A program made the translations under genes and the position numbers. Below, piece after piece: positions 6,879-14,128 of a stretch of 20,982 bases of DNA. Each line of letters begins with the position of its first letter. Positions within the stretch are counted from its first letter, which is position 1. The stretch is from DATDDB01 sp036524005 (GTDB taxonomy: Bacteria > Pseudomonadota > Gammaproteobacteria > Burkholderiales > Gallionellaceae), in the NCBI GenBank assembly GCA_036524005.1, contig DATDDB010000067.1, positions 1 to 20,982 on the forward strand. The letters run 5' to 3'. The notes beneath the pieces are model-generated. The model worked only from the letters and a program-made list of their open reading frames with translations, had not been told where the DNA came from and did not search any database.

Positions 6879-7482
6879 GTTTTTCCTCCCGTTTGAACCA
6901 GCGCTCTTCAAGGCACAGCCTCAATCCCATGCGAGCGCGGTGCAATACCACCCAGCAATTAGTCGATGAAATGGATAGTTCCTTACATATTTCCGCGGTT
7001 TCCAGGCCCAGCATCTCGCGCATCATGAAAATGCGGGCAGTATTTTCCGGAAGCCGGGTCAGGCAGAGTTCGAATACCAGCCAGAATTGCCGGCTGGCAT
7101 AGCTTTGTTCGGGATTGCCCCAGCCGGATGGACGGCTTTCTTCCTGCCAGCGATCCTGCTGATTGAAGAGGTCATCATAGGCATCCTCCGGGATTTCCTC
7201 AATTGCCTGGCCGGCGCCGGGCGAACGCGCGCGTGCGCGGATGATGTCGACTATTTTGTGTTTGAGTATTCCGAATACCCAGGTTTTGAGCTGGGCACGG
7301 TTGCCGAACTGCGCCCGGGCGGATATGGCCGCCGCCAGCGCTTCCTGCACGGCATCTTCGGCGGCTGCTTCGTCACGCAATTGCAGGCGTGCGAATTTGA
7401 GCATGTCATGGCGCATGGCAGGCAATGCGTCATCAAGCTCGTTTTGCGTGGCTGCCCCTGAAGAAGCGGTTGCGCTGGTCAT
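6865..7482 (-). CDS. ECF-type RNA polymerase sigma factor
   Basis: A 205-residue group 4 sigma factor. Region 2 spans about residues 25-85, with MLKFARLQLRDEAAAEDAVQ and the -10-recognition part FGNRAQLKTWVFGILKHKIV. A polar linker (about 88-125) precedes region 4 (about 135-198), with LTRLPENTARIFMMREMLGL and the helix-turn-helix ETAEICKELSISSTNCWVVL. Region 4 includes several Cys, His and Trp residues. The gene is directly followed by its ZAS anti-sigma partner, overlapping by 14 bases. It is divergent from a small Cys-bearing membrane peptide and a redoxin, the natural candidate targets. The start ATG at 7482 lacks a clear Shine-Dalgarno. The physiological signal is not shown by the sequence; oxidative or thiol stress is the best inference. 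Confidence 0.9.
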   Translation of the reverse strand: MTSATASSGAATQNELDDALPAMRHDMLKFARLQLRDEAAAEDAVQEALAAAISARAQFGNRAQLKTWVFGILKHKIVDIIRARARSPGAGQAIEEIPEDAYDDLFNQQDRWQEESRPSGWGNPEQSYASRQFWLVFELCLTRLPENTARIFMMREMLGLETAEICKELSISSTNCWVVLHRARMGLRLCLEERWFKREEKHAEL

Positions 7483-7499
7483 AAATGTTTTGAAACGAG

Positions 7500-7528
7500 T
7501 GTAAGGAATCGCATGTATGGGCGACTAA
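7500..7528 (+). promoter_or_regulatory. Candidate ECF-sigma promoter in the divergent region
   Basis: TGTAAGGA (7500-7507) and CGACTAA (7522-7528) are separated by 14 bases (15 between the cores GTAAGG and CGACTA). This resembles the two-part ECF promoter layout of a -35 with a purine-rich GGAA-like core and a -10 of the CGTCTAA type. It would start transcription near 7534, about 50 bases before the small ORF at 7587. No sigma-70 match of comparable quality was found here. It is a pattern call only; the true recognition sequence of this sigma factor is not known to me. Confidence 0.4.
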
Positions 7529-7586
7529 CGGTCAGGAGGGTCAAATGTACCCCCGGATATTACGACACTTCAACCCAGGAAAGGAA

Positions 7587-7718
7587 ATGGCCATGTCTCT
7601 CATGTGCAATTTGGATGGATGCAAGCAAAAGCCCGGTATGTGCATACACGAGAAAATGATGCTGGGCACGATAATCATGATCGGATTGATCGGCGGTCTG
7701 GCGTTTTATTTCAGGTAA
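7587..7718 (+). CDS. 43-residue Cys-containing membrane peptide
   Basis: A short ORF starting MAMSLMCNLDGCKQKPG and ending GGLAFYFR. It has an N-terminal polar part with three cysteines and a histidine (Cys7, Cys12, Cys19, His21; pattern C-x4-C-x6-C-x-H), then one hydrophobic segment of about 18 residues (LGTIIMIGLIGGLAFYF). It looks like a single-pass inner-membrane peptide with a metal- or thiol-reactive head. AGGA (7577-7580) supports the ATG at 7587 and AAGGA (7581-7585) supports the ATG at 7593, so the start is uncertain by two codons. It is followed after 25 bases by the redoxin gene, with a strong Shine-Dalgarno between, and is divergent from the sigma gene. Function unknown. Confidence 0.65.
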   Translation: MAMSLMCNLDGCKQKPGMCIHEKMMLGTIIMIGLIGGLAFYFR

Positions 7719-7743
7719 ACAATCAATATAAGGAGGGCAAGCA

Positions 7744-8280
7744 ATGAAGATTCTGGCGCCAGCAAAGACACCCCAGATCAATCTGGTGGATATAAAGGGA
7801 CAGCCCGTGCAGATTGGCAATGGGCGCAAGCTTCTGCTGTCATTGTTCCGGGAAGCCAACTGCCCATTCTGCAATTTCAGGGTTTATGACCTGACCAACA
7901 ACCATCCCAATTTGGCCGAACTGGGCCTGGATATTGTGGCAGTTTTCAAGTCTGGCCGCGACGACATCGACAGGTTTATCGCGCAGCGGCCACGTCCCTT
8001 CAGAATGGTGGCTGACCCGGAAGGGAAAGCGCACCAGGCTTTTCATGTGGACTCCTCATGGTGGGGAAAGGCCAAGGCGATGCTGCTGAGGCTGCCGGAC
8101 CTGATGCGCGGCATGGGAATGACAGGCATGCGCGGCATGGCGACCGGCAATCTGATGCCGGCTGATTTCCTGATCGATGAAAATGGCATCGTGGTCGAGA
8201 CCTACTACGGTCAGGATGCGGGCGACCATATTCCCATGGCGAGAATCGAGTCGTTCGCGGCGCAACGGCGGCATCCTTGA
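7744..8280 (+). CDS. Redoxin / AhpC-TSA family protein with CPFC motif
   Basis: A 178-residue thioredoxin-fold protein of the peroxiredoxin-like group. The N terminus (APAKTPQINLVDIKGQPVQI) is typical of AhpC/TSA proteins. The active site is FREANCPFCNFRVYDL with Cys40 and Cys43, a thioredoxin-like CxxC in place of the usual PxxxTxxC peroxidatic site. NHPNLAELGLDIVAVFKSGRD and PFRMVADPEGKAHQAF complete the fold. A Met/Gly-rich insert (about 118-138: LMRGMGMTGMRGMATGNLM) precedes PADFLIDENGIVVETYYGQD. There is no signal peptide, so it is cytoplasmic. AAGGAGGG at 7730-7737 sets the start. Being the second gene of a pair divergent from the sigma/anti-sigma genes suggests a redox stress role; peroxidase versus disulphide reductase activity cannot be told from sequence. 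Confidence 0.85.
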   Translation: MKILAPAKTPQINLVDIKGQPVQIGNGRKLLLSLFREANCPFCNFRVYDLTNNHPNLAELGLDIVAVFKSGRDDIDRFIAQRPRPFRMVADPEGKAHQAFHVDSSWWGKAKAMLLRLPDLMRGMGMTGMRGMATGNLMPADFLIDENGIVVETYYGQDAGDHIPMARIESFAAQRRHP

Positions 8281-8283
8281 GCG

Positions 8284-8342
8284 TCCACGCCGGGGATGCG
8301 GCGGAAGTACTCGCAAAACAAAAGCGGTTATTCCGGCGTGGA
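8284..8342. repeat. Spaced 10-bp inverted repeat
   Basis: TCCACGCCGG (8284-8293) and its perfect complement CCGGCGTGGA (8333-8342), separated by 39 bases, just after the redoxin stop. It could close a stem-loop at the end of the redoxin transcript, but no T-tract follows. Confidence 0.45.
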
Positions 8343-8424
8343 GGGCATGCTCGAACCGCCAATTTTAAAAACGTTGCGCGGGATTTGTTCTATACTTCCG
8401 CCACCTCTTCAACAACAACTCACC

Positions 8425-8430
8425 GGAGGA
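8425..8430 (+). promoter_or_regulatory. Ribosome binding site of the Pro/Ala-rich lipoprotein gene
   Basis: GGAGGA ends four bases before the ATG at 8435. A TATACT at 8391-8396 is a possible -10 element, but no convincing -35 lies at the right distance. Confidence 0.6.
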
Positions 8431-8434
8431 TGGC

Positions 8435-8905
8435 ATGACAAGAACACCTAAAGCAGCTCTGCCCGTAGCCCTGCTTCTTTCCGCGCTGGTCCTATCCGCC
8501 TGTGCGACCAAGCCGAAAGAGGAGCAGCCTGCCGCCGCGCCGCCTCCGGCCGCGGCCGCTCCTGAGCAGCCGCCCGCGGTTGAGGCTCCCCCCGCTGCTG
8601 AGCCCCCCGCTCCGAAGGCCGAGGCCGAAGCGCCAGCGCCCAAACCCGTCATCAAGAAACACAAGAAGCGTAAAGTTGCCAAGCCCGCTCCGCCTCCGGT
8701 GGAACAGCCTGCTCCGGTAGCGGCACCGGAACCGGCGCCTGCACCCCCGCCCGCTCCCGTGGCGACACCTGCCCCACCTCCCCCGGTGGTGGTGGCGCCT
8801 GTGCAGCCGGAAGAAGGCTTCCTGCAAAAATTCTGGTGGCTGATAGCCCTCATCGTCGCAGCGGCAGCGATCGCCGGGGCGGTGCTGATGAAGAAGAAAG
8901 ACTAG
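8435..8905 (+). CDS. Pro/Ala-rich putative lipoprotein with C-terminal membrane anchor
   Basis: A 156-residue low-complexity envelope protein. The N terminus is a lipoprotein signal peptide (ALPVALLLSALVLSAC) with the lipobox at Cys23. After it, about 105 residues are mainly Pro, Ala, Glu and Val, interrupted by a basic patch VIKKHKKRKVAKP (about 72-84). The end is a hydrophobic segment, QKFWWLIALIVAAAAIAG, followed by VLMKKKD, which fits a transmembrane helix with a cytoplasmic positive tail. If both ends are used, the chain would be anchored at the lipid and in the inner membrane with a Pro-rich periplasmic linker. Ala at +2 after the Cys would favour outer-membrane sorting. No catalytic domain is present. 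Low complexity prevents family assignment. Confidence 0.75.
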   Translation: MTRTPKAALPVALLLSALVLSACATKPKEEQPAAAPPPAAAAPEQPPAVEAPPAAEPPAPKAEAEAPAPKPVIKKHKKRKVAKPAPPPVEQPAPVAAPEPAPAPPPAPVATPAPPPPVVVAPVQPEEGFLQKFWWLIALIVAAAAIAGAVLMKKKD

Positions 8906-8914
8906 CTTGGGCAG

Positions 8915-8942
8915 GGCGGGCAATGCTGCTGCATTGCCCGCC
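8915..8942. terminator. Strong hairpin between convergent genes
   Basis: A 12-bp perfect stem (8915-8926 with 8931-8942; core GCGGGCAATGC) with a 4-base TGCT loop. It lies between the ends of the lipoprotein gene (plus) and the sensor kinase gene (minus). No T-tract exists on either side, so factor-independent termination may be weak; position and symmetry suggest a bidirectional end. Confidence 0.55.
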
Positions 8943-8954
8943 GCTCTGGCTGAA

Positions 8955-11408
8955 TCAGGCCCTTGCACCTTCCTCGATTCGCGCCTTCAGTTCCTCCAGC
9001 TCCAGGGGCTTGTGTTGAATCACTATGCCCTTTTCGGCCATGCTGCGCATCAGGGTGGGGTCGGTGTCGCCGGTAATGATGATCGCCGGAAGACGCGGGC
9101 CGAATCCTTGCCTGATCGAGGTGATCACATCGAAACCGGTTTCCCCCGCGCCCAGGCGGTAGTCGCATACCATGATGTCGGGCGGGTGCGAGCCCAGCCG
9201 GGCCAGCAATTCCGTTCCGCTGGAAGCGGCAACGACCTTATGGCCTGCTTCCTCCAGGGCCAGGGCGAGTGCGTTGAGGACGGCAGGATTGTCATCCACG
9301 ACCGCAATGCGCAGGCTTCTGGCCGGGTGCTTCTGGTCCCCAGGCTGGAGCCTTGCGGGTTGCCTGATTCCCAGCGGCAGTTCAATGGCAAACATGGAGC
9401 CGCGGCGGTAACGTGATTGAACGCGCATCTCAAGGCCAAGCAGATTGGCGGTCTTGGCGACAATTGCGAGTCCGAGACCGCTGCCCCGGGTGCGCGCATC
9501 GTCCTCGAGCTGCTTGAATTCCTCGAAGATTTCGCCGGTCTTGCCCGGGGGGATGCCGATGCCGGTATCCCAGACTTCTATCCACCTTTTCCCATGATGG
9601 CGCCGGCATGCAATCAGCACGCTGCCGCGCCGGGTATAGCGGATGGCATTGGAGACCAGGTTGCCAACGATGCGCTGAAACAGCACCGGGTCGGTGCGCG
9701 CAGTCAGGCCGAAGGAGCCGCAGCGCAGGCTCAACCCCTTCGCCTCCGCTTCGGGCGCATGGGTGGAAATCACCTTGTTGAGCATTTCGTCGACGGCGAA
9801 GTCGGATACACGCGGCGACACCACGCCCGCCTCCAGCTTGGAGAGGTCCAGCAGTTTGGAAAGCAGGTCGCTCAGGCCGGAAACGCATTCATCCATGTCT
9901 TTCAACAGCCCATATTCCCTGGGGTCGAGCTTGTTCTTGAGCACCCCGACATACAGGTTGAGCGCGGAGAGCGGCTGGCGCAGGTCGTGGCTGGCGGCAG
10001 CCAGGAAGCGTGACTTCGCGGTGTTGGCGTTCTCGGCTTCTCTTTTTGCCGAAGCAAGCTCGATGGTGCGCTCCGCCACAAGCTCCTCCAGATTGCGGCG
10101 GTGAATGTAGAGCTCTTGCTGGGCCGCTGCATTGGCTGCGCGCACGCGCAGGGTTTCGATGCCAAAGGAAAGATTGCTGGCCAGCTCTTCCAGCAACTGG
10201 ATCTCGTCCGCCACGAAAGCGCCCGGCTCGGCGCTGTAGATGGTCAGCGCCCCGAGCATGTGGTCCTTGCCGGAAAGAGGCAGTGCGATGCTCGATCTGT
10301 AGCCGACCATGAGGGCGGCATCACGCCAGCGCGCCATGGCCGGGTTATGCAGCGTGTCCTGGTTGATTTGCGTGACGCCCACCCGGATGGCCGTGCCGGT
10401 GGGGCCACGGCCCAGCTCGGTGTCGGCCCAGGTGATCGGATTGTTATTCAGATATTCATTGGCAAGGCCGGACATCGCCACCGGCCGTATCGACCTCGCC
10501 GCATCGGATTCGGCAAACCCTACCCACGCCATCAGGTAACCGCCGGTGTCCACCACCAGCCGGCAAATCGAGTCGAGCAGCGTCTGTTCTTCTTCCGCGA
10601 GGACCAAGGCGGTATTGCATTTGCTCAGGAGCAGCAGCGCGCGGTTGAGCCGCTTCTGGGCGACCTCGGTCTGCTTGCGCTCCGAAATGTCATAGACCGT
10701 GCATCGGCTCATCACATATTGCCCGTGTTCGTCCCGCACCGCACTGGCGTTGATCAGGGCCGAGATGCGCCTTCCGTCCTTGGTCAGGAGGCACGCCTCC
10801 AGACCGGTGAGCGACCCGGATTTATTGAGGCGGGAAAAGTTCTCCCAGAACGAAACCGCACTTTCGGATGTGAGCAGATCATAAAAGCGCAGCTTGCCGA
10901 CCATCTCCTCGCGCGTATAACCCAGCCACGAAAGCTCGGTATCGTTGATCTTGACAATCACGCCATCCTTGTCGGTGGAGTGGTAGCCGCAGGGGGCGTT
11001 CTGGTACAGGTCGTCGATTTCCGTCAGCGATGCCCTGAGCGCATCGTTTGAATGGCTCAGCTCGGCGGTGCGCTGCAGCACTTGCTCCTTCAGGAGATTG
11101 CGCTGTTGCTGCAGCAATTCCTGGGTCTGCTGGAGTTCCGTGATGTAAGCGCGCAACGGGCGGAACAGGAACAGGTAAAGGACGGGCGTAAGCAGGACGA
11201 TCAGCAGCACGCCGTCCAGCAGGTTTTCCACCAGCGTAGAATGCGGCGGCAGCAACTCGAAGGAGAACATCAGCCCGATTTCGGTCGCGAGGATGGAAAT
11301 CACGACGATGGCAAGGAGGCGTGCCGGCGATTGCAGGACGTTCTTCGGCTGAGGGGCGGGTGCTTCCGAGTTCCTGTCTTCTCGAATCATGGATTGAGAG
11401 CCTGGCAT
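8955..11408 (-). CDS. Hybrid sensor histidine kinase (PAS-GAF-HisKA-HATPase-receiver)
   Basis: An 817-residue membrane-bound hybrid kinase. Two transmembrane helices (about residues 31-53 and 62-82) flank a very short periplasmic loop, followed by a coiled coil (about 86-128), a PAS domain (about 130-250, GVIVKINDTELSWLGYTREE), a GAF-like domain (about 270-420, with GRGPTGTAIRVG and YRSSIALPL), and a HisKA domain with the phosphorylated His474 in SHDLRQPLSALNLYV. The ATPase domain has NLVSNAIRYT, DTGIGIPPG and GSGLGLAIV, and a C-terminal receiver carries Asp749 in VCDYRLG. The signal is likely cytoplasmic or in the membrane. No output regulator is adjacent, so the partner lies elsewhere. The ATG at 11408 is preferred over 11474 because AGGA lies seven bases upstream. 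Confidence 0.92.
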   Translation of the reverse strand: MPGSQSMIREDRNSEAPAPQPKNVLQSPARLLAIVVISILATEIGLMFSFELLPPHSTLVENLLDGVLLIVLLTPVLYLFLFRPLRAYITELQQTQELLQQQRNLLKEQVLQRTAELSHSNDALRASLTEIDDLYQNAPCGYHSTDKDGVIVKINDTELSWLGYTREEMVGKLRFYDLLTSESAVSFWENFSRLNKSGSLTGLEACLLTKDGRRISALINASAVRDEHGQYVMSRCTVYDISERKQTEVAQKRLNRALLLLSKCNTALVLAEEEQTLLDSICRLVVDTGGYLMAWVGFAESDAARSIRPVAMSGLANEYLNNNPITWADTELGRGPTGTAIRVGVTQINQDTLHNPAMARWRDAALMVGYRSSIALPLSGKDHMLGALTIYSAEPGAFVADEIQLLEELASNLSFGIETLRVRAANAAAQQELYIHRRNLEELVAERTIELASAKREAENANTAKSRFLAAASHDLRQPLSALNLYVGVLKNKLDPREYGLLKDMDECVSGLSDLLSKLLDLSKLEAGVVSPRVSDFAVDEMLNKVISTHAPEAEAKGLSLRCGSFGLTARTDPVLFQRIVGNLVSNAIRYTRRGSVLIACRRHHGKRWIEVWDTGIGIPPGKTGEIFEEFKQLEDDARTRGSGLGLAIVAKTANLLGLEMRVQSRYRRGSMFAIELPLGIRQPARLQPGDQKHPARSLRIAVVDDNPAVLNALALALEEAGHKVVAASSGTELLARLGSHPPDIMVCDYRLGAGETGFDVITSIRQGFGPRLPAIIITGDTDPTLMRSMAEKGIVIQHKPLELEELKARIEEGARA

Positions 11409-11516
11409 GTAATCGTCCTGGTATGTTACTTTAATGCGGAAGCCGTTGCCAATCGCATGAACACGGAGGAGCATCGGGAAAGGCCGTGCTGCAGGAAGCG
11501 GCTGGGCGCGCCTGCA

Positions 11517-12020
11517 TCACGCGGATAGTATCCGGTTGTATACCGCCAGGTCATTTTCCGAAAAACAGCAGAAAATGACTTCCTTCAGGCTGGTCGCAGC
11601 GGCCGCGCAGGACCTGACTGCCCCGATGGCAATCTGTGCGGCAGGTTCGATAGGATAGCCGTACACGCCGGTGCTGATGCTGGGGAAGGCCAGAGTCTGG
11701 ATGTTGTTCTCGCTGGCGATCCTGAGCGCACGCAAATAGCAGGAGCGCAACAGCTCAGGCTCGCCGTGCGTGCCGCCGCGCCAAACGGGGCCCACGGTGT
11801 GTATGACGTAACGGGCCGGGAGGCGGTACCCTTGGGTGAGCTTGGCATCCCCCGTCTTGCAGCCGCCGAGCAGGCGGCATTCATGCAGGAGATCGGGGCC
11901 CGCGGCACGGTGGATGGCGCCGTCCACGCCGCCGCCGCCCAGCAAGGACGAATTCGCGGCGTTCACGATGGCATCGACGGCCAGCGTCGTGATGTCGGCC
12001 TTGATGGCGCGTATTTTCAT
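11517..12020 (-). CDS. Macro-domain protein, O-acetyl-ADP-ribose deacetylase (YmdB-like)
   Basis: A 167-residue stand-alone macro domain close to E. coli YmdB (177 residues), which removes acetyl from O-acetyl-ADP-ribose and can hydrolyse ADP-ribose linkages. The sequence begins MKIRAIKADITTLAVDAIV and shows the catalytic block VNAANSSLLGGGGVDGAIHR, where Asn23 and Asp33 match the YmdB catalytic Asn and Asp. Then come GDAKLTQGYRLPARYVIHTV and the ribose/phosphate loop AFPSISTGVYGYP. It is cytoplasmic. The ATG at 12020 lacks a clear Shine-Dalgarno, but no better start exists. It follows the GST gene by 67 bases on the same strand, so it may be expressed with it. Confidence 0.93.
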   Translation of the reverse strand: MKIRAIKADITTLAVDAIVNAANSSLLGGGGVDGAIHRAAGPDLLHECRLLGGCKTGDAKLTQGYRLPARYVIHTVGPVWRGGTHGEPELLRSCYLRALRIASENNIQTLAFPSISTGVYGYPIEPAAQIAIGAVRSCAAAATSLKEVIFCCFSENDLAVYNRILSA

Positions 12021-12087
12021 AAGCGACAGTATATCCGTCGAACACCAGGCCGGGTAGGCCAGCGAGGTTGCCCGGGTTCCGCGCCGG

Positions 12088-12774
12088 TCAGGCCCGCGAT
12101 GGGGCCGGGCGGAGATCGGCGAGCAGGGTTCCCGCCTGCATGGCCTGCTTCTCGTAATCCTCGCGGCGCAAGGCTTCGCCCAGCGCGGCAGCATGCCATT
12201 CCTGCATGGCGGGCAGGGCCAGCAGCCGGCTGGCGTAGTGCAGCGCGGGCGCGGACAATTCCAGGCCGTAGGTCTGGATGCGGAAGGCCACGGGAGCGAA
12301 GAACGCATCCACGGCGGTGAAGGTTTTTCCGCCCAGGCATGGGCCGCCGAAGCGGGACAAACCGTCGTTCCAAAGCTCATCCAGGCGCGCAATGTCGGCC
12401 AGCAGCGCTGGCGGCTGGCGCTCCATGCGTATGCGCAGGCCGCAGTTCATTGCGCAGATGCTGCGCATACTGGTAAACCCGGAATGCATCTCCGCCGCGG
12501 CCGAGCGCGCCCATGCACGCGCGCGGGCATCGGCAGGCCATACGCCGGGAAATTTCTCCGCCAGGTATTCCACGATGGCGAGCGAATCCCAGACGGCGAT
12601 GTCCCCGTCGGCCAGGCAGGGCATCCTGCCCGAAGGCGAGGCGGCGCGGAAGGCCCCGGTTTCTCCGTAAGGAATCAGCTTCTCCTGGAACGGGACGCCC
12701 AGTGCGCGCATCAACAGCCACGGACGCAGGGACCAGGAGGAGTAGTTCTTGTTGGTGATGTACAGGGTGAGCAT
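12088..12774 (-). CDS. Glutathione S-transferase family protein
   Basis: A 228-residue cytosolic GST. The N-terminal thioredoxin-fold domain starts MLTLYITNKNYSSWSLRPWL, with the putative glutathione-activating Ser at 12 or 13. It contains the cis-Pro motif SPSGRMPCLADGD and the gamma-glutamyl-binding WDSLAIVEYLAEKFPG. The C-terminal helical domain carries GGKTFTAVDAFFAPVAFRIQ, which includes the N-capping Asp motif. The substrate is unknown; members detoxify electrophiles or isomerise aromatic breakdown products. The start at 12774 is fixed by GGAGG (12781-12785) six bases upstream, so the longer reading from 12792 is rejected. The gene lies 28 bases after the DUF1963 gene and probably shares its transcript. 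Confidence 0.92.
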   Translation of the reverse strand: MLTLYITNKNYSSWSLRPWLLMRALGVPFQEKLIPYGETGAFRAASPSGRMPCLADGDIAVWDSLAIVEYLAEKFPGVWPADARARAWARSAAAEMHSGFTSMRSICAMNCGLRIRMERQPPALLADIARLDELWNDGLSRFGGPCLGGKTFTAVDAFFAPVAFRIQTYGLELSAPALHYASRLLALPAMQEWHAAALGEALRREDYEKQAMQAGTLLADLRPAPSRA

Positions 12775-12802
12775 GGTTCGCCTCCGTTTCAATCAAGCCG
12801 GG

Positions 12803-13612
12803 CTAGCTGCACTGCAGCACCATCCAGACGTTGGAGAAATCCTTGCGCGCCAGGTCGGCCGCACGTATCCAGAAGTAGATCATTCCGCAGTCGCCCCACA
12901 TCATGCCGGCGTCGTCGTCCGTGTCAATCTGGAACAGCAGGCGCCAGTCCTCGGCGCCCTGCATCAGGGCTTTTGCGCGCGGGTCTTCATAGCCGCTCGA
13001 ATCTCCGAGGTAGAGGCCATTCGATGCCAATTGGCACTCGATTTCCATCGTGTCGTTCTGGATCGGGTTGGGGTAGCCGCCGATCTGGTGCTGGGGGCGG
13101 CCGCCGAAAATTTCCTCCCGCAGTTCTTGCGCCTTCTCAAAAGCCTCGTCCTCGTCATCGGAATCGCTGCCGGGAAGCTCAAGGCGCTGCAGGTCAGGAA
13201 TGCTGAGTATCGGGCTGAACATGACCGGCTGTTCCAGGAACAGCCCTTCCTCGGGCAGCTCGTCCGGCGCGGGGCGGGTTTCCGGCGCGGGTGTACCGGC
13301 CGAGTAGACCACCGCCCAGCTGCCCCGGTCCTTGGGGTCGAAGCCCCAGGTGCTTTGCTCTGCGTCGTAAAAGAAATACAAATATCCGGAGGCAGGCAGC
13401 TCGGGCAGGGGCGAGGGCTGCGGCAGTTCTGCCAGGTCGATCTGCGCCAGGAACGACATGGGCTGCGCCCCCCATTCCGGCCACGCGATGGCGGAAGGCA
13501 GATTGGGCAGCCCGCCGATCTTGCTGAAAGCGCCGGGTGCGGGAGCGGGAATGACGTGAAGCGCGGGACGTTGGTGCTGTTGCAGGGTTTTGACCATTTC
13601 CATCAGATTCAT
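12803..13612 (-). CDS. YwqG-like DUF1963 protein
   Basis: A 269-residue cytoplasmic protein of the YwqG/DUF1963 family, whose function is unknown. Recognisable signatures are SKIGGLPNLPSAIAWPEW (about 30-47), PMSFLAQIDLAEL (about 51-63), SGYLYFFYDAEQ, the central HQIGGYPNPIQND, and the C-terminal block WRLLFQIDTDDDAGMMWGD, then GMIYFWIRAADLARKDFSN. An acidic stretch (about 145-160: ELPGSDSDDEDEAF) interrupts the middle. AAAGG at 13619-13623 supports the ATG at 13612. It leads a small same-strand group with the GST and macro-domain genes. No catalytic motif is known for this family, and nothing here identifies a substrate. Confidence 0.85.
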   Translation of the reverse strand: MNLMEMVKTLQQHQRPALHVIPAPAPGAFSKIGGLPNLPSAIAWPEWGAQPMSFLAQIDLAELPQPSPLPELPASGYLYFFYDAEQSTWGFDPKDRGSWAVVYSAGTPAPETRPAPDELPEEGLFLEQPVMFSPILSIPDLQRLELPGSDSDDEDEAFEKAQELREEIFGGRPQHQIGGYPNPIQNDTMEIECQLASNGLYLGDSSGYEDPRAKALMQGAEDWRLLFQIDTDDDAGMMWGDCGMIYFWIRAADLARKDFSNVWMVLQCS

Positions 13613-13715
13613 CGGATGCCTTTCACAAGAAGATCACGGATGCCGCAATGGTTGAAACGCAAAACGTCGGGCAGGATGCGGTTTTCGCCGCAACCCGCAC
13701 GCATGGGTGCAACGC

Positions 13716-14126
13716 TCAGAGCCTGGCTTCCAGCGCGTCCGCGCCCGCCGCGGCGATCTGCCCGTCCTGGAACGAGCGCACGCCGCTGACGCCGATGGCG
13801 CCGATCACGCTGCCGTCGCGCAGGATGGGCACGCCGCCTTCGGCCGGGATCACGCCGGGGAGGGCGAGGTGGATCAGGCGGCCGCTCTGCACCGCGTCTT
13901 CCGAGGCCTTGCTCGGGGTGTGCAGGGCGGCGGCCATGTGCGCCTTGGCGATGGCGGTTTCCACGCTGCCGAAGCGCGTGTCGTGGCTGCGCTGCAGATA
14001 GAGCAGGTGGCCGCCGTCATCCACCACGGCGATGGTCACCTTCCAGTCGTTCTTCAGCGCGCAGGCCTCGGCGGCCGCCGCCACGCGCCTGGCTTCTTCC
14101 AGGGTGAGCACGGGTTTGCTGGCCAT
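13716..14126 (-). CDS. GlcG/HbpS-like heme-degrading or heme-binding domain protein
   Basis: A 136-residue single-domain protein of the GlcG/HbpS (DUF336) family. The fold is visible as LTLEEARRVAAAAEACALK, then VTIAVVDDGGHLLYLQRSHD, TAIAKAHMAAALHTPS, and the C-terminal GVIPAEGGVPILRDGSVIGA followed by IGVSG. HbpS binds heme or iron and senses redox stress in Streptomyces, while GlcG sits with glycolate oxidation genes; neither role is shown here. There is no signal peptide. The ATG at 14126 is two bases from the adk stop, so it is the last gene of the adk transcript and coupled to it. The link to adenylate kinase seems positional. Confidence 0.88.
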   Translation of the reverse strand: MASKPVLTLEEARRVAAAAEACALKNDWKVTIAVVDDGGHLLYLQRSHDTRFGSVETAIAKAHMAAALHTPSKASEDAVQSGRLIHLALPGVIPAEGGVPILRDGSVIGAIGVSGVRSFQDGQIAAAGADALEARL

Positions 14127-14128
14127 GG

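Noticed and set aside
10101..11051. 316-residue open frame on the plus strand
   Set aside because: Antisense shadow of the PAS/GAF part of the sensor kinase; no domain and no ribosome binding site.
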